Positions 40,296-50,717 of a DNA stretch of 64,000 bases are shown here, piece by piece. The notes under the pieces are model-generated. The model was not told the DNA's origin and ran no database searches. It saw nothing but the letters and a program-made list of their open reading frames with translations. The position numbers were made by a program, and so were the translations under genes. The number at the start of each line of letters is the position of its first letter. Within the stretch, counting starts at the first letter, position 1. Source of the stretch: Plasmopara viticola (lineage: Eukaryota; Oomycota; Peronosporomycetes; Peronosporales; Peronosporaceae); the NCBI GenBank assembly GCA_001695595.3, contig MBPM02000148.1, positions 39,287-103,286 on the forward strand. The letters run 5' to 3'.

Positions 40296-40587
40296 TGAAG
40301 AAGCTCGAGTGTGCACTAGTTGGTAAAATGCAAAGTGAATATATTTAAAAGGTCCTTAGTTCACAACTACATGCTACCTCTAAGCCAATGATTTATCTAA
40401 GTCAATCAGAACGACTCACCATCCGGGAGCAATCATCTTCCCATTCCGAAACCGATCTTTTGCCCATCTTGAACCCGCTACATCAGTCAGTCATCAACTG
40501 ATTGCAGTTACCGATACTTACCGATATGTAGTCGCTGTTCGAGGCGTTTGTCCGCCAACATCTTCGACAAGAGTCGTATCCTCAACA
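40296..40587 (-). repeat. A11 3' LTR
   Basis: On the minus strand it starts TGTTGAGGATACGACTCTTG and ends CTTCTTCA. Bases 40518-40587 (70 nt) encode the end of pol (VEDTTLVEDVGGQTPRTATT, then YR and a stop). Confidence 0.88.
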
Positions 40588-41909
40588 CTCCTACTCGACT
40601 CGTCAGCGCTTGGAGACTTGATGCCCGATTTGTTCCGAAGATTTCGAAAATGGACCGCAGTTATTGGCTTGGTCATGATGTCAGCGAGCATGTCGTGCGT
40701 CGAACAATACTACAGCATGGCTTGACCGTCTTCTACTTTCTCCCGCACGAAGTGGTACCGAATGTCGATATGCTTGGTGCGCTTGTGAAACTCTGGATTC
40801 TTGGCCAAAGCGATGGAACCTTGATTGTCCTCGTAGATCTTGATTGCTTGACTTCTTGATATTTCACCAAGCTCGCACAGAAAGGTTTTTAACCAAGTTG
40901 CCTCTTGAGCTGTTTCTGTCAAAGCCATGTACTCTGGTTCTATTGAAGAAAGTGCCATTGTTGGTTGGTTCTTGCTTCTCCAGCTGATGCAACCTCCATT
41001 CATCATGAACGCATAACCGCTTGTGCTTCTTCGGGTTTCCAAATCGCCTGCTCAATCTGCATCGGAATAGCCTCGAAGTCCTTCTTGGTCTTGAGTTTGA
41101 AACGTAATGCCATGCGTCTTTGTTCCTTGTACGTATCGGAAGACTCTTTTGAGTGCCTGCCAGTGAGTTGGACATGGGTCCGAGGCAAATTGGCTGAGTA
41201 CTCCCACTGCGGCTGCTGAGTCCGGGCGAGTCCCAACCATCGGGTACATAAGACAACCAACAGCATTTCGATATGGGACTTTTGCCATTGTCTTTTCATG
41301 ACAACACCCTCCTTCGCACATGGCCTTGGTCAACTTGAGTCCTGGATCTTGCGGCGTCCTGACGGGATTGCTGTTTTTCATGCCAAACTTTTTCAAGATG
41401 TCACTCGCGAATTTTGTCTGGCGAATGGACACGCTACCACCCAAAGTTTCTTGATGAATCTCCATGCCCAAAAAGAACTTGAGTCGACCAAGATCCGTCA
41501 TTTCGAATCGCTCGCTGAGTGCTTTCTTAGTCCTCTTCAGCAGCAAGTCGTTGTTGCATGATAGCACCAGGTCATCAACGTAAAGTGCCACGAGGGTCAA
41601 TTCTTCGTCATTGCGCTTGACGTAAATGCAATAGTCGGCATCACATTTTATAAACTTCATTTCCAGCATGAACGCGTCGATTGTCTGGTTCCACATCCGT
41701 GGCGACTGCTTCAAACCATAAAGGGAGCGCTTTAGCTGACAGACGTAATTTGAGTATACGTCTTTGACATATCCATCCGGTTGCGCCATGTAAATGTCCT
41801 CTTCCAAAGTGCCATTGGGAAAGGCTGTCTTTACGTCCATCTGATGCAGCATCAAATTGTGCTTGGCCGACAGACTTAGTAGAATCCTGATCGAAGCAAT
41901 CTTGGCCAC
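40588..41909 (-). pseudogene. A11 RT and RNase H
   Basis: Reading down from 41909: AKIASIRILLSLSAKHNLML, then [40 protein letters not shown], the catalytic VALYVDDLVLSCNN, and [16 protein letters not shown] to GYSDAD (285 aa to 41052). A TGA replaces the Trp of DADWAGD. The same frame goes on ([39 protein letters not shown]) to a TAG near 40708. It then continues CSTHDMLADIMTKPITAV to the polypurine tract (GAGTAGGAG). There are only two nonsense changes in about 440 codons. Confidence 0.88.
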
Positions 41910-42168
41910 TATTGAGGGTTATGGGTTTCAGGTAATGTACACAACCCAAACCCGGTTCAATCCGAACCGCGGTTCAACATAGTTTTTACTTTTTACGGTT
42001 TAAGGTAATTACGTTATGTAGAATGAGTGGTTACGAGAAGTAGAAGTGTAAGCCCCAATAAATCAATCACTTCCAAATATTCCTACTCCTGCTTAAGTGT
42101 CTTCGCTCCGGTCCTCCTCCGCGCAGACTCTTCGCTTCTTCCCTTCGTCTCCTTCAGCTCATTCAACA
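41910..42168 (+). repeat. B3 5' LTR
   Basis: It starts TATTGAGGGTTATGGG and ends CAACA, so it has TA...CA ends confirmed by the target duplication. ATCACTTCCAAATATTCC near 42067 is the likely start site. Confidence 0.93.
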
Positions 42169-42184
42169 GGTTATGAGCCCAACG
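42169..42184 (+). promoter_or_regulatory. B3 primer-binding site overlapping gag start
   Basis: GGTTATGAGCCCAACG pairs with the initiator tRNA-Met anticodon arm over GGTTATGAGCCCAA. The gag ATG is at 42173, with a second ATG at codon 6. Confidence 0.82.
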
Positions 42185-43885
42185 ACCATGTCTTCTACGC
42201 ACAATGTCTCGGCCAAGATCGCAATCGAAAAATTCACCGGCGACAACTTTGCCACGTGGAACCGCTACATGCGTGGCGTGTTCCTGACCAAGTCGGTATG
42301 GCACGTAATCAACCGAGAGGTAACTCCGACCTTCGCCGATGCTCGCGCTGCAGACGAGTACGTCAAGACCAGCAACGTCGCTTTCGGACTGATGCTCTTG
42401 CATATGGAGGCCGACTACCATCACGTGGTTGATGACTGCGAGGAAGCGTGGGTCGCGTGGCAGCGTATCAAGACGCTCTACGGTGGATCACAGAAGGCTG
42501 GACGCATCTACTTGAAGCGTCAACTCTTTAGTATGGAGATGGCGGAAGGCGACAACGTCATGCACCATTGCAACGAAGTCCTCAACATCAGCGCCAAGCT
42601 CAGCAGCATTGGTGCCAAGATGGAGGATGAAGATGTTGCGATCTGTCTGTTGCGAAGTCTCCCTAAAAGTTACGAGAACGTTGTTTTGAACTTGGAGATC
42701 AGCAACGCAGAATTGCGGACGCAAGACGTTGTAAAAGTGCTAACGAATGAGCATATCAAGCGGCAGAGCGCAAAGACTCCGGTGATCAAGACCGAAGATG
42801 CGGCTAAGGCGTTTAGTGCTGAGCGTGAGTCTCGCCAATGCACGTATTGTGGGAAATTGGGGCATTCTGTAAAGCGATGCTGGACCAAGCAAAAGGATGA
42901 CAATCGAGGTGCTCGACGCGGCGGCCAAGCTCGTGGACGCGGAGCCAACAACATTTACTATCGACCCAACGACGACTACGAGTACGACCGTATCGCGTTT
43001 GCTGTATCGCTAGAATGTGGACTTTCAACAGGCAAGAATATGCCAGGGTTGTGGGCAATCGACAGCGGTGCTACGCACCATATCTGCAACAATAAGGCCA
43101 AGTTTGTCGTGCTGAATGAACAAGACAAAGGCGAGCTATCGGTGGCTGACGGTAACAAGGCCGAGATCAAAGGCGTTGGCACCATCATTGAACGAGTGGT
43201 TCTGTCCGACGGTAAAGAAAGCGATATCGAGATCAAAAACGCGCTATACGTACCGATGATGAACAAGAATTTGCTGTCTGTGCCGCAGATCAACAAGAGT
43301 GGCAAGTTTAGAGTTGTGTTTGATGGCGCACACATGCACATTGCGCGGAAGTCTTCGCAACAAGTGGTGGCCACAGCAGATCTCGTGGATGGACTGTATT
43401 GGCTTCGCACGGCACAGCGCTCGGTAAATGCGACTACACGTGGAAACAGTGGTGCCGACTTGCACGCACGGATGGGCCATGCTCCAGTCGACGTGCTTCG
43501 CAAGATGGTTACCACCAATATGATCAAGGATGCAAACGTGCCTATTATGACAAGTGGATCAAGTGCATGCCGAGGGTGTCAGCAAGGAAAGATGGTTCAA
43601 AAACCATTTCCAAGCAACCGGGACAAGCGCAACTATGACATCTTTGAGCTGCTCCACTTCGACATCTGTGGGCCCATGAAAATTAATTCTCTCGGAGGGA
43701 GCAAGTATCTCTTGCTGATTGTGGATGAAGCTAGCGGGTGCATGAAGGGTTTCTGCCTGCGTGCCAAGTCTGAGAGCGAGGACTGTGTCAAAAAGTACAT
43801 CTTAATGGTGCAGACACAGTTCGGCAAGAAGGTCCAGTTTGTACGACACGACGGAGCCCGCGAGTTTGCAACTAGCTCGCTTTAA
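42173..43885 (+). CDS. B3 Gag-protease-integrase open frame
   Basis: It is 570 aa from the PBS ATG ([20 protein letters not shown]). Gag core: [20 protein letters not shown] (residue 25), [20 protein letters not shown] and [20 protein letters not shown]. The zinc knuckle [14 protein letters not shown] is near 224, then a basic RGGQARGRG stretch. The protease motif [19 protein letters not shown] is near 295. The HH-CC site is [11 protein letters not shown] and CRGCQQGKM. Integrase shows LHFDICGP and RHDGAREF with two catalytic aspartates. It ends at a TAA (43883-43885) where near-identical B6 has CAA, so a single C-to-T change separates it from the next frame. Confidence 0.93.
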   Translation: MSPTTMSSTHNVSAKIAIEKFTGDNFATWNRYMRGVFLTKSVWHVINREVTPTFADARAADEYVKTSNVAFGLMLLHMEADYHHVVDDCEEAWVAWQRIKTLYGGSQKAGRIYLKRQLFSMEMAEGDNVMHHCNEVLNISAKLSSIGAKMEDEDVAICLLRSLPKSYENVVLNLEISNAELRTQDVVKVLTNEHIKRQSAKTPVIKTEDAAKAFSAERESRQCTYCGKLGHSVKRCWTKQKDDNRGARRGGQARGRGANNIYYRPNDDYEYDRIAFAVSLECGLSTGKNMPGLWAIDSGATHHICNNKAKFVVLNEQDKGELSVADGNKAEIKGVGTIIERVVLSDGKESDIEIKNALYVPMMNKNLLSVPQINKSGKFRVVFDGAHMHIARKSSQQVVATADLVDGLYWLRTAQRSVNATTRGNSGADLHARMGHAPVDVLRKMVTTNMIKDANVPIMTSGSSACRGCQQGKMVQKPFPSNRDKRNYDIFELLHFDICGPMKINSLGGSKYLLLIVDEASGCMKGFCLRAKSESEDCVKKYILMVQTQFGKKVQFVRHDGAREFATSSL

Positions 43886-45298
43886 GTTTTCTACGAAGAT
43901 GAAGGTATCGAGCAGCAAACCACGGTGCCATATGCTCATCAGACCAACGGCACAGCAGAGCGCGCCATCCGGACTATTGTCACAATCGGCCGCAGTATAT
44001 TACACCATGCCAAGTTGGACAAGTGTTTTTGGGGTGAAGCTGCTATGGTGGCCATCTACATCAAGAATCGCCTTCCGTCGCCCAAGATCAACGACAAGAC
44101 TCCTTTTGAGATCGTGCACAAGGTCAAGCCAAGCGTGAAACATATGCGAGTTTTTGGGTGCCGAACTTACGTTCTCACTCCAATAGAAAAGCGGCTCAAG
44201 TGGGACCCCAAGGCTCGTGCAGGGATCTTCGTGGGTTACGAAGAGGTGTCCAAGGCTTATAGGGTGTTTGATATTGAGGCGGGACAAGTGGTGATCACTC
44301 GTGATGTCACCTTCGATGAATCAAGTTTCGGCATTTTGGATAAGAGTAATGGTGACTATGAAGATGACGACGACGATTTCGACCTCGACTCGCTAAGCAT
44401 TAATGATCTGGATGCAGCTCACCCAATGACCTTCAAGTTGGCGGGAAAGCGCAAGGAGCGTACAAGTGTGACGAATACTGATCGCAACCCGACAAGCACC
44501 AATCATGAACATCACGGAGCTGGACTTGAAGAAGGAAGTGCTCCTGAAAGATCAAACGAACGTCGAGCCAAGCGTAGATCAGTCGAGCGGACATCACGTT
44601 TTCCCGCGGATGAAGAAGAGAAAGCCACATCGGGTGATGACTCCACCCCTCCTGTCTTTTGGCGAGCAAGTGCAAACGCGGTCGAAGCCGGCGATCTGTC
44701 AGAACCAATGACATTTCAAGATGCTGTTAGCGGGCCTGACCAAGTTCACTGGCGCAAGGCGATCCATGCAGAACTGGACTCGTTGCACCTTCGTGGTGTG
44801 TTTCGACCAGCTAAACTGCCCACCGGACAGCAAGCCATTGGAACCAAGTGGGTGTTCAAGAATAAGCGCAAGGCCGACGGATCCATCGAGAAGTACAAGG
44901 CGCGTCTCGTGGCTAATGGATCTAAGCAAAAATACGGCATCGATTACACGGAAACGTTCTCGCCTGTTATCAAGTATGTGACATTGCGAATGGTGATCAG
45001 CTTGACCAAGTTCTTTGGGTGGCCTCTAGATCAACTTGATGTGGTGACAGCGTTCCTGTACGGCGTGATGAAAGAAGGCGTGTATTGTGTGGTGCCCGAA
45101 GGAATGGAGCTCGACGGTGACCACAATTGTTTGAGGTTGATGAAGGCGATTTACGGCCTGAAACAAGCTTCGCGCGTATGGAACGAGACGTTCGACGAGT
45201 TTGTATGTTCGATCGGTTTCCAAGTATCCCAATTCGACCCATGCCTCTACATCAAAGTTACAAACGGCAAGTGTATTTTTGCTGGTGTACGTCGATGA
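43886..45298 (+). CDS. B3 integrase C-terminus and reverse transcriptase
   Basis: It is in the same frame as the preceding one, directly after the TAA; the first in-frame ATG is not biologically meaningful. It has [16 protein letters not shown] with the integrase glutamate and [40 protein letters not shown], an acidic linker and [10 protein letters not shown] follow. RT then shows [60 protein letters not shown] and IYGLKQASRVWNETF. An extra T in a run at about 45279-45283 shifts the frame at KCI(F) just before YVDD, and the frame ends at 45296-45298. Confidence 0.92.
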   Translation, partial: VFYEDEGIEQQTTVPYAHQTNGTAERAIRTIVTIGRSILHHAKLDKCFWGEAAMVAIYIKNRLPSPKINDKTPFEIVHKVKPSVKHMRVFGCRTYVLTPIEKRLKWDPKARAGIFVGYEEVSKAYRVFDIEAGQVVITRDVTFDESSFGILDKSNGDYEDDDDDFDLDSLSINDLDAAHPMTFKLAGKRKERTSVTNTDRNPTSTNHEHHGAGLEEGSAPERSNERRAKRRSVERTSRFPADEEEKATSGDDSTPPVFWRASANAVEAGDLSEPMTFQDAVSGPDQVHWRKAIHAELDSLHLRGVFRPAKLPTGQQAIGTKWVFKNKRKADGSIEKYKARLVANGSKQKYGIDYTETFSPVIKYVTLRMVISLTKFFGWPLDQLDVVTAFLYGVMKEGVYCVVPEGMELDGDHNCLRLMKAIYGLKQASRVWNETFDEFVCSIGFQVSQFDPCLYIKVTNGKCIFAGVRR

Positions 45299-46250
45299 TG
45301 TGCTGATTACCGGCAGCTCAAGTGAACTTATTGCGCAGACCAAAAGGGACCTAAAGACGCGCTTTGAAATGACGGACAGCGGCAAGTGTGCGTTTGTTCT
45401 GGGCATCGAGCTGGTGGACAACGCTGACGGCAGTTTGACTCTGTGCCAGCGACGTTACGTGGATGATATTCTCGAGCGTTTCAGTATGGATGACTGTAAG
45501 GCTGTGATAAGTCCAACGGACGTAAGTTTCCGACTTGTTTCGAGCAACGCAACATCCAGAGTTAATGCTCCATTTCGTGAAGCAGGGGGTGCTCTCATGC
45601 ACTTGGCGACCGCGACACGTCCAGACATTGCGTTTGCTGTTGGCTACGTTTCGCGCTTCATGGAGAACCCACAAGCCGAGCATTGGATTGCAGTTAAGCG
45701 CATTCTACGCTATCTGCAAGGAACTAAGTCGCACGGTCTTTGCTTTAAGCCTGGCAACAAGTTGGACTTTCGTGGATATTCCGACGCGGACTGGGCTGGA
45801 GATCATGCTGACCGCAAATCGACTTCGGGCTATGTGTTTATGCTGATGGGTGCTCCTGTAAGCTGGGGAAGCAAGAAGCAGTCAAGTGTGTCGTTGTCTA
45901 CGAGCGAAGCGGAGTACATCGCGCTAAGTCTTGCGATTCAAGAAGGTAAATGGGTGCATCGTCTACTCTGCGAGATACTAGCTGCAGCGATGGACAAGTC
46001 GGAGCCCGAGCTAAAAATCATGGAAGACAACCAGTCGTGCATCAAGATGACGAAGAATCCGGTACATCATGGTCGGGCCAAGCACATCGACATCAAGTAT
46101 CACCACATTCGTGATGAGGTCAAGCGCGGTGAAGTGAAGTTGGAGTACTGCGAGACTGCGATCATGCTGGCGGACATCATGACGAAGGGGCTACCAGGAC
46201 CGCGCCACAAAGACTTGATGCAAGAGCTTGGCATACATGCGTGTTCGCAT
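45284..46250 (+). CDS. B3 RT catalytic loop and RNase H
   Basis: It is read in the frame of 45201-46340 after the T-run shift. LLVYVDDVLITGSSSELIAQ has the catalytic YVDD, followed by GKCAFVLGIELVDNADGSLT and TRPDIAFAVGYVSRFMENPQ. RNase H has [53 protein letters not shown] and KHIDIKYHHIRDEVKRGEVK. All motifs look intact. A12 interrupts it after GIHACSH at 46250. Across A12 the frame goes on with CGA in place of the family stop TGA and reaches a TAA near 51003, inside the 3' LTR. Confidence 0.92.
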
Positions 46251-46552
46251 TGTTGTCGAAGATGCTGGCGCAGAAACGCCTCGACCAGCGGCTATATATC
46301 GGTAAGTACGGGTATCTACAATCAATTGATGACTGACTGAATGAGCGGGTTCAAGATGAGCAAAAGATCGGTTTCAGGATGGGAAGATGATTGTGCCCGG
46401 ATGGGAAGATGATTGCGTCAGGATTGTAAGTCTCTCTGATTGGCTTAGATAAATCATTGGCTTAGAAGTAGCATGTAGTTGCGAACTAAGGACCTTTTAA
46501 ATATATTCACTTTGCATTTTGCCATCTTCCGCTCAAGTGACCTTTTTCAACA
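46251..46552 (+). repeat. A12 5' LTR
   Basis: TGTTGTCGAAGATGCTGG to TTTTTCAACA, with a doubled GATGGGAAGATGATTG unit. It is almost identical to 50663-50964. Confidence 0.94.
46495..46523 (+). promoter_or_regulatory. A12 LTR core promoter
   Basis: TTTTAAATATATTCACTTTG then CATTTTGCC: a TATA-like run joined to an oomycete Inr/FPR-like start site. It is conserved in both A12 LTRs apart from one base. Confidence 0.6.
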
Positions 46553-46568
46553 GGTTATGTGCCCAAGC
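46553..46568 (+). promoter_or_regulatory. A12 primer-binding site overlapping gag start
   Basis: GGTTATGTGCCCAAGC has one change (GAG to GTG). The gag ATG is at 46557 (MCPSP). Confidence 0.8.
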
Positions 46569-47438
46569 CCCGCAGACTCTGCCTTCTTCGCCCCCACCCC
46601 TGACACCGCCTTCGCCGCCACTATGGACGCCACGCCGAGCCGCATCAACAAGTTCGACGGAACGAACTTCCATACGTGGAAGTTCAAAATGCGAATGGTG
46701 TTGGAGGAGCGCGACCTCTGGGAAGTTGCGAGCGGGGAAATAAAGCTTGAGCAGCTGAGTAACCCGATGGACCAGTCGACCTTTAAGCGTAAGGCTCGAA
46801 AGGCGCTGGCGATGATCTGTCTTGCGATGGAGGACTCGCAGCTGCCGCTGGTTCGCTCGGCCAAGGATGCGTACGATGCGTGGTCAAGATTAGAGGGACA
46901 CTTCGAGAAGAGGAGCTTGGCGAATAAGCTCTTTCTTCGTCGCAGGTTCTTCACAACGATGATGGAGGATGGCGACGGTGTGCTCGAGCACATCAACAAG
47001 CTCAAGACACTAGCTGAGCAGCTAGACGCGGTGGGCGCTCCGGTGAGTGAGGACGACCTGGTAATCACGCTTCTTGGAAGTCTGAGTGATTTGTACCAGT
47101 TCCTCATCACGGCGCTGGAGTCGCGTTCCGACACGCTGACGTGGGAGCTTGTGACATCGCGCCTGTTGCATGAAGAGATGAAACGTAAGGAGCAGAGCGG
47201 CGACGGAGCTGTGTCTGGTCAAGCGTTTATGTTACGAGACAACAAGCGCAAAGGACGACCGGTGAAGAAGACCGGGGCGTGCCACAATTGCGGCAAACAA
47301 GGGCATTGGATGGCAGAGTGCCCACTGCGAGCGAGTAACGACTTTGAGAGACATCGTTCACAGCGTGCAAATTTTGCTAATGGGGACGACAGTGATGAAT
47401 ACTTGTTTTCGGTTGGCGATTGCGATAGCTCTGTCTAG
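46557..47438 (+). CDS. A12 Gag with zinc knuckle
   Basis: It is 293 codons from the PBS ATG (MCPSPADSAFFAPTPDTAF). The open frame actually extends 26 codons upstream into the LTR, but the ATG in the PBS is the conserved start. The core INKFDGTNFHTWKFKMRMVL is at residue 30, AMEDSQLPLVRSAKDAYDAW near 100, and EHINKLKTLAEQLDAVGAPV near 150. The zinc knuckle CHNCGKQGHWMAEC is near 243. It ends at a TAG (47436-47438) replacing a Lys before the protease. The capsid and nucleocapsid parts are intact; the protease starts just after the stop. Confidence 0.92.
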   Translation: MCPSPADSAFFAPTPDTAFAATMDATPSRINKFDGTNFHTWKFKMRMVLEERDLWEVASGEIKLEQLSNPMDQSTFKRKARKALAMICLAMEDSQLPLVRSAKDAYDAWSRLEGHFEKRSLANKLFLRRRFFTTMMEDGDGVLEHINKLKTLAEQLDAVGAPVSEDDLVITLLGSLSDLYQFLITALESRSDTLTWELVTSRLLHEEMKRKEQSGDGAVSGQAFMLRDNKRKGRPVKKTGACHNCGKQGHWMAECPLRASNDFERHRSQRANFANGDDSDEYLFSVGDCDSSV

Positions 47439-48610
47439 TCAAGTGACATTTGGCTGGTGGACTCAGGAGCGACGCAGCATATGTCAAACTCAAAAAGGTT
47501 CATGAGGAAGTACAAGGTCTTCACTCCAGTGGACGTGCATCTAGCAGACAACGGTGTCGTGCAAGCAATCGGCAGTGGAGATGTCGTTATGTCCATGAAG
47601 ACATCGAATGGAGTGAAAAAAGGGAGTGCTCACTAATGTGTGGCATATTCCGAAGTTGTCTCGCAGTTTGTTTTCGGTTGGTCGGTTTACCAAAGACGTT
47701 GGTCCGGTAATGTTCGACAATGATGGATGCTTCGCGGAGACAAAAGGGGTGAAATGGAAAATTGGTGCTCGTGAAGGAAAAGGATTGTTCAAGCTTCATA
47801 TGATTCCTGTTGCTCCTGAGAAAGTGTGTGTGGCCGAGCTGTCTGGCTGCGTGGGGGACACCAATTCGTACCTCTGGCACCTACGGCTTGGTCATATCGG
47901 GTTCGAAGGGCTTGATGCAATTGTCAAAAAGAAACTTGCCACAGGTATTGCATTGACATCGGTGAGCAAATGGGAGCTTTGTTGCGGGTGTGCGCTGGGA
48001 AAACAAACTCGTGTGCGCTTTCAAACATCTTCGCTTGATCGAGCTAAAGACATTCTTGAAGTTGTACATAGTGACGTGTGCGGTCCAATGCAAACGTCAA
48101 CGTTCAGTGGAAAGCGCTATTTCGTTACGTTCATCGATGACAAGTCACGTTACTGCGTTATCTACTTAATCAAGTCCAAGTCTGAAGTTGTAGACAAGTT
48201 TGCCGAGTTTGTTGCCTTTGCTGAAAAGCAGACTGGCAAGCGAGTCAAGACTCTTCGAAGTGACAATGGAGGCGAGTACACGTCGGGTAAGATGACCAAA
48301 TTTTGCACGGATCGAGGAATCGTGCTCAAGTTTTCGCCACCGTATACTCCTCAGTTAAACGGAGTAGCTGAACGCATGAATCGAACATTGGTTGAGTGTG
48401 CAAGATGCATGTTAGAGCATGCTGGAATGTCCAAAGGCTATTGGGGTGAAGCAATAATGACCACAACGTTTCTCCGTAATCGGTGTCCTACTCGTGCAGC
48501 TGGATTGAAGAAGTCAGCACACGAGCTTTGGACAACGAAGAAACCGCTCTTGGCCAATCTCAAAGTGTTTGGATGTCATGCGTATGTCCACGTTCCGAAG
48601 AGAAGCGTTT
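47439..48610 (+). pseudogene. A12 protease and integrase
   Basis: After the TAG the same frame has the protease motif WLVDSGATQHMSNSKRFM and VHLADNGVVQAIGSGDVVMS. An extra A in a run near 47618 then shifts the frame. 47626-48610 is open: TNVWHIPKLSRSLFSVGRF, the HH-CC site with LWHLRLGHIGFEG and CCGCALGKQTR (one Asp changed to Cys), HSDVCGPMQTSTFSGKRYF, LRSDNGGEYTSGKMTKF and NGVAERMNRTLVECARCM. All three catalytic residues are present. A one-base loss near 48600 in VPKEKRF ends the match. Confidence 0.9.
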
Positions 48611-49346
48611 CAAACTTGACGCAAAAGCCATCTTATGTCGTTTTTTGGGCTATTCGGAGCATACAAAGACATACCGGTTCGAAGAAATTTCGACCGGGCG
48701 CATTCTAATGAGTCGCGATGCACAGTTCAAAGAGGACGTTTTCGACAAAGGAAGGCAGGACTATAACAAGATTGTTGAGCTGGTGGATGAAGAAAACGAC
48801 AGTATTACTGATGCCGACACAGAATCAAGCACCGAAAATGGCCGTGAAGAGTCAAGATGGATGATGATCAGGTGCTAGAACGCGATGTTGACTTCGAGTC
48901 CGGGGCTAAACGGCACACAAGGAATCAGTCGCTCGAAAAGGTAACAGAAACTCCAAGATCCAAGCGACACGCGCCATGTTACCAGCGGTCGACTCTTGAA
49001 GAAATGTCAGCCTCCGCAATAAGGGAAGAAAATGGAGGGTTTGAAGCAGCACACGTCATGTATTTATTCAGTGGGGGAAATGCCGACGACGTACAAGTCG
49101 GCAATGGAATCTGGTGACGCGTGCAAGTGGAAGGAAGCTTGCGATTCCGAAATTGACTTCTTGATAAGGAATAAAACATGGGATACAGTTCTACTGCCGA
49201 AGGGACGAAAAGCGATCGGTTGTCGCTGGGTTTTTCGCGTTAAAGAGAACCAAGATGGGGACATTAGCGGTTTAAGGCACGGCTGGTTGCGAAAGGTTAC
49301 TCGCAGAAGTATGGTGTGGATTACGAGGAGACGTTTGCACCTGTAG
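48611..49346 (+). pseudogene. A12 integrase C-terminus, linker and RT start
   Basis: Three overlapping frames are needed. The first is KRFKLDAKAILCRFLGYSEH and TYRFEEISTGRILMSRDAQF to about 48860. The second is 48857-49060 with VDFESGAKRHTRNQSLEKVT and YQRSTLEEMSASA. The third is 49032-49270 with VGEMPTTYKSAMESGDACKW and [21 protein letters not shown] final one-base loss near 49268 disrupts ERFKARL. These are single-base changes in an otherwise well kept sequence. Confidence 0.88.
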
Positions 49347-50538
49347 CCAAGTTTACGTCAATTCGCATTGTGCTAAGCCTGGCTGCCAAGTATATCTCAA
49401 GCTTCACCAAATGGACGTCAAAACTGCGTTTCTAAATGGTGTTCTGGATGAAGACATTTATATGCAGCAATCGGATGGATATGCTGACTTAAGTCGACCG
49501 GAGCATGTGTGCAAGCTAAAGCGTTCGCTCTACGGTTTAAAGTAGTCACCACGGATGTGGAACCGAACGATTGACGATTTCATGGTTAAGATGGGTTTTA
49601 CCAAGAGCAAGTCAGATCACTGCATATACAGCAAACGCAGTGACGAGTCAATGATCTTTGTGGTACTCTATGTCGACGACTTGATTATTGCGAGCAGTGA
49701 CGGTATCTTGCTCTCAACGACAAAGCAAGCGCTAAGCGAACGATTCGAGATGACGGACCTCGGCGAACTAAAGTTTTTTCTCGGAATGGAGATCAATCAG
49801 GACAGCACTAAAGGTCAAGTTTCGATGCGGCAAACCAAGTTCCTCGAGTCAATTTTGTTAAAGTTTGGGATGCAGGACTGCAAGCCAGTAAAGACTCCTC
49901 AAGATCCAGGATTGAAGCTGACAAAGAATATGTGCAATGGTGGATGCAAGAACGAGGACACAATGAAAAACGTGCCATATCGAAATGCTGTCGGTAACAT
50001 CATGTACTTGATGGTTGCTACTCGTCCAGGTCTTGCAGCAGCAGTGGGAGTGCTGAGCCAATTCGCAGCCGATCCGTGTCCGACACACTGGCAGGCATTG
50101 AAGCGCGTACTGCGATATTTAAATGCCACCCAGACGCATGGACTAGTGTTTTCTCGGAATGGTGCCTCAACGATTCAAGGATTTTCAGACGCTGACTGGG
50201 CAGGAGACATTAAGTCGCGTCGCAGCACAAGTGGCTATGTCTTCGTCATGAACAACGGATGTATCAGCTGGAGAAGCAAAAAGCAGCGCACGGTAGCACT
50301 CTCGTCAACTGAGGCAGAGTATATGGCCCTATCAGAAGCAGCTCAAGAAGCCGTATGGTTAAAAGTCTTTTTGTGCGAGCTTAAAGAAATGGATGACGAG
50401 GAACCTATCCAGATACTTGAAGATAATCAAGGCTCAATCGCGCTGGCCAAGAATCCGGAGTTTCATAAGCGCACCAAGCGTATCGACATTCGGTACCACT
50501 TTGTCGTGAGAAGGTTGAGGACGGTCAAGTGTTGTTAG
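49347..50538 (+). CDS. A12 RT and RNase H
   Basis: RT starts with [14 protein letters not shown], a one-base loss near 49395, and KRSLYGLK followed by a TAG at 49543-49545 (Gln of LKQSPRM). From 49555 one frame is open for 327 codons: [20 protein letters not shown] and the catalytic [54 protein letters not shown] and [20 protein letters not shown] follow, then [20 protein letters not shown] and [20 protein letters not shown]. It breaks at [10 protein letters not shown], a shift near 50512 in VREKVEDGQ. The RT palm and most of RNase H are complete. Confidence 0.9.
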
Positions 50539-50717
50539 AGTTCTGTCCAACTCAAGACATGCTGGCTGACATCATGACCAAGCCTATTGGTGCCGCGCAA
50601 TACAGTTTACTTCGATGTCGACTTGGGATTCAAGGTATTGAGGCTGTCGAGTCGAGTGGGAGTGTTGTCGAAGATGCTGGCGCAGAAACGCCTCGACCAG
50701 CGGCTATATATCGGTAA
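50529..50717 (+). CDS. A12 pol C-terminus running into the 3' LTR
   Basis: This 62-aa frame continues RNase H after the shift: [20 protein letters not shown], then QYSLLRCRLGIQGIEAVESS. It passes the polypurine tract (GAGTGGGAG, 50654-50662). It reads 17 more codons of LTR ([17 protein letters not shown]) and stops at TAA 50715-50717. The same end is found in every family-A copy that keeps this junction. Confidence 0.88.
   Translation: MLLEFCPTQDMLADIMTKPIGAAQYSLLRCRLGIQGIEAVESSGSVVEDAGAETPRPAAIYR

Noticed and set aside
46479..46556. Gag frame open upstream of the PBS, into the LTR (ATG at 46479; similar at 1556)
   Set aside because: The upstream ATG lies before or at the predicted transcription start, and the frame upstream is not conserved among copies, whereas the PBS ATG is.
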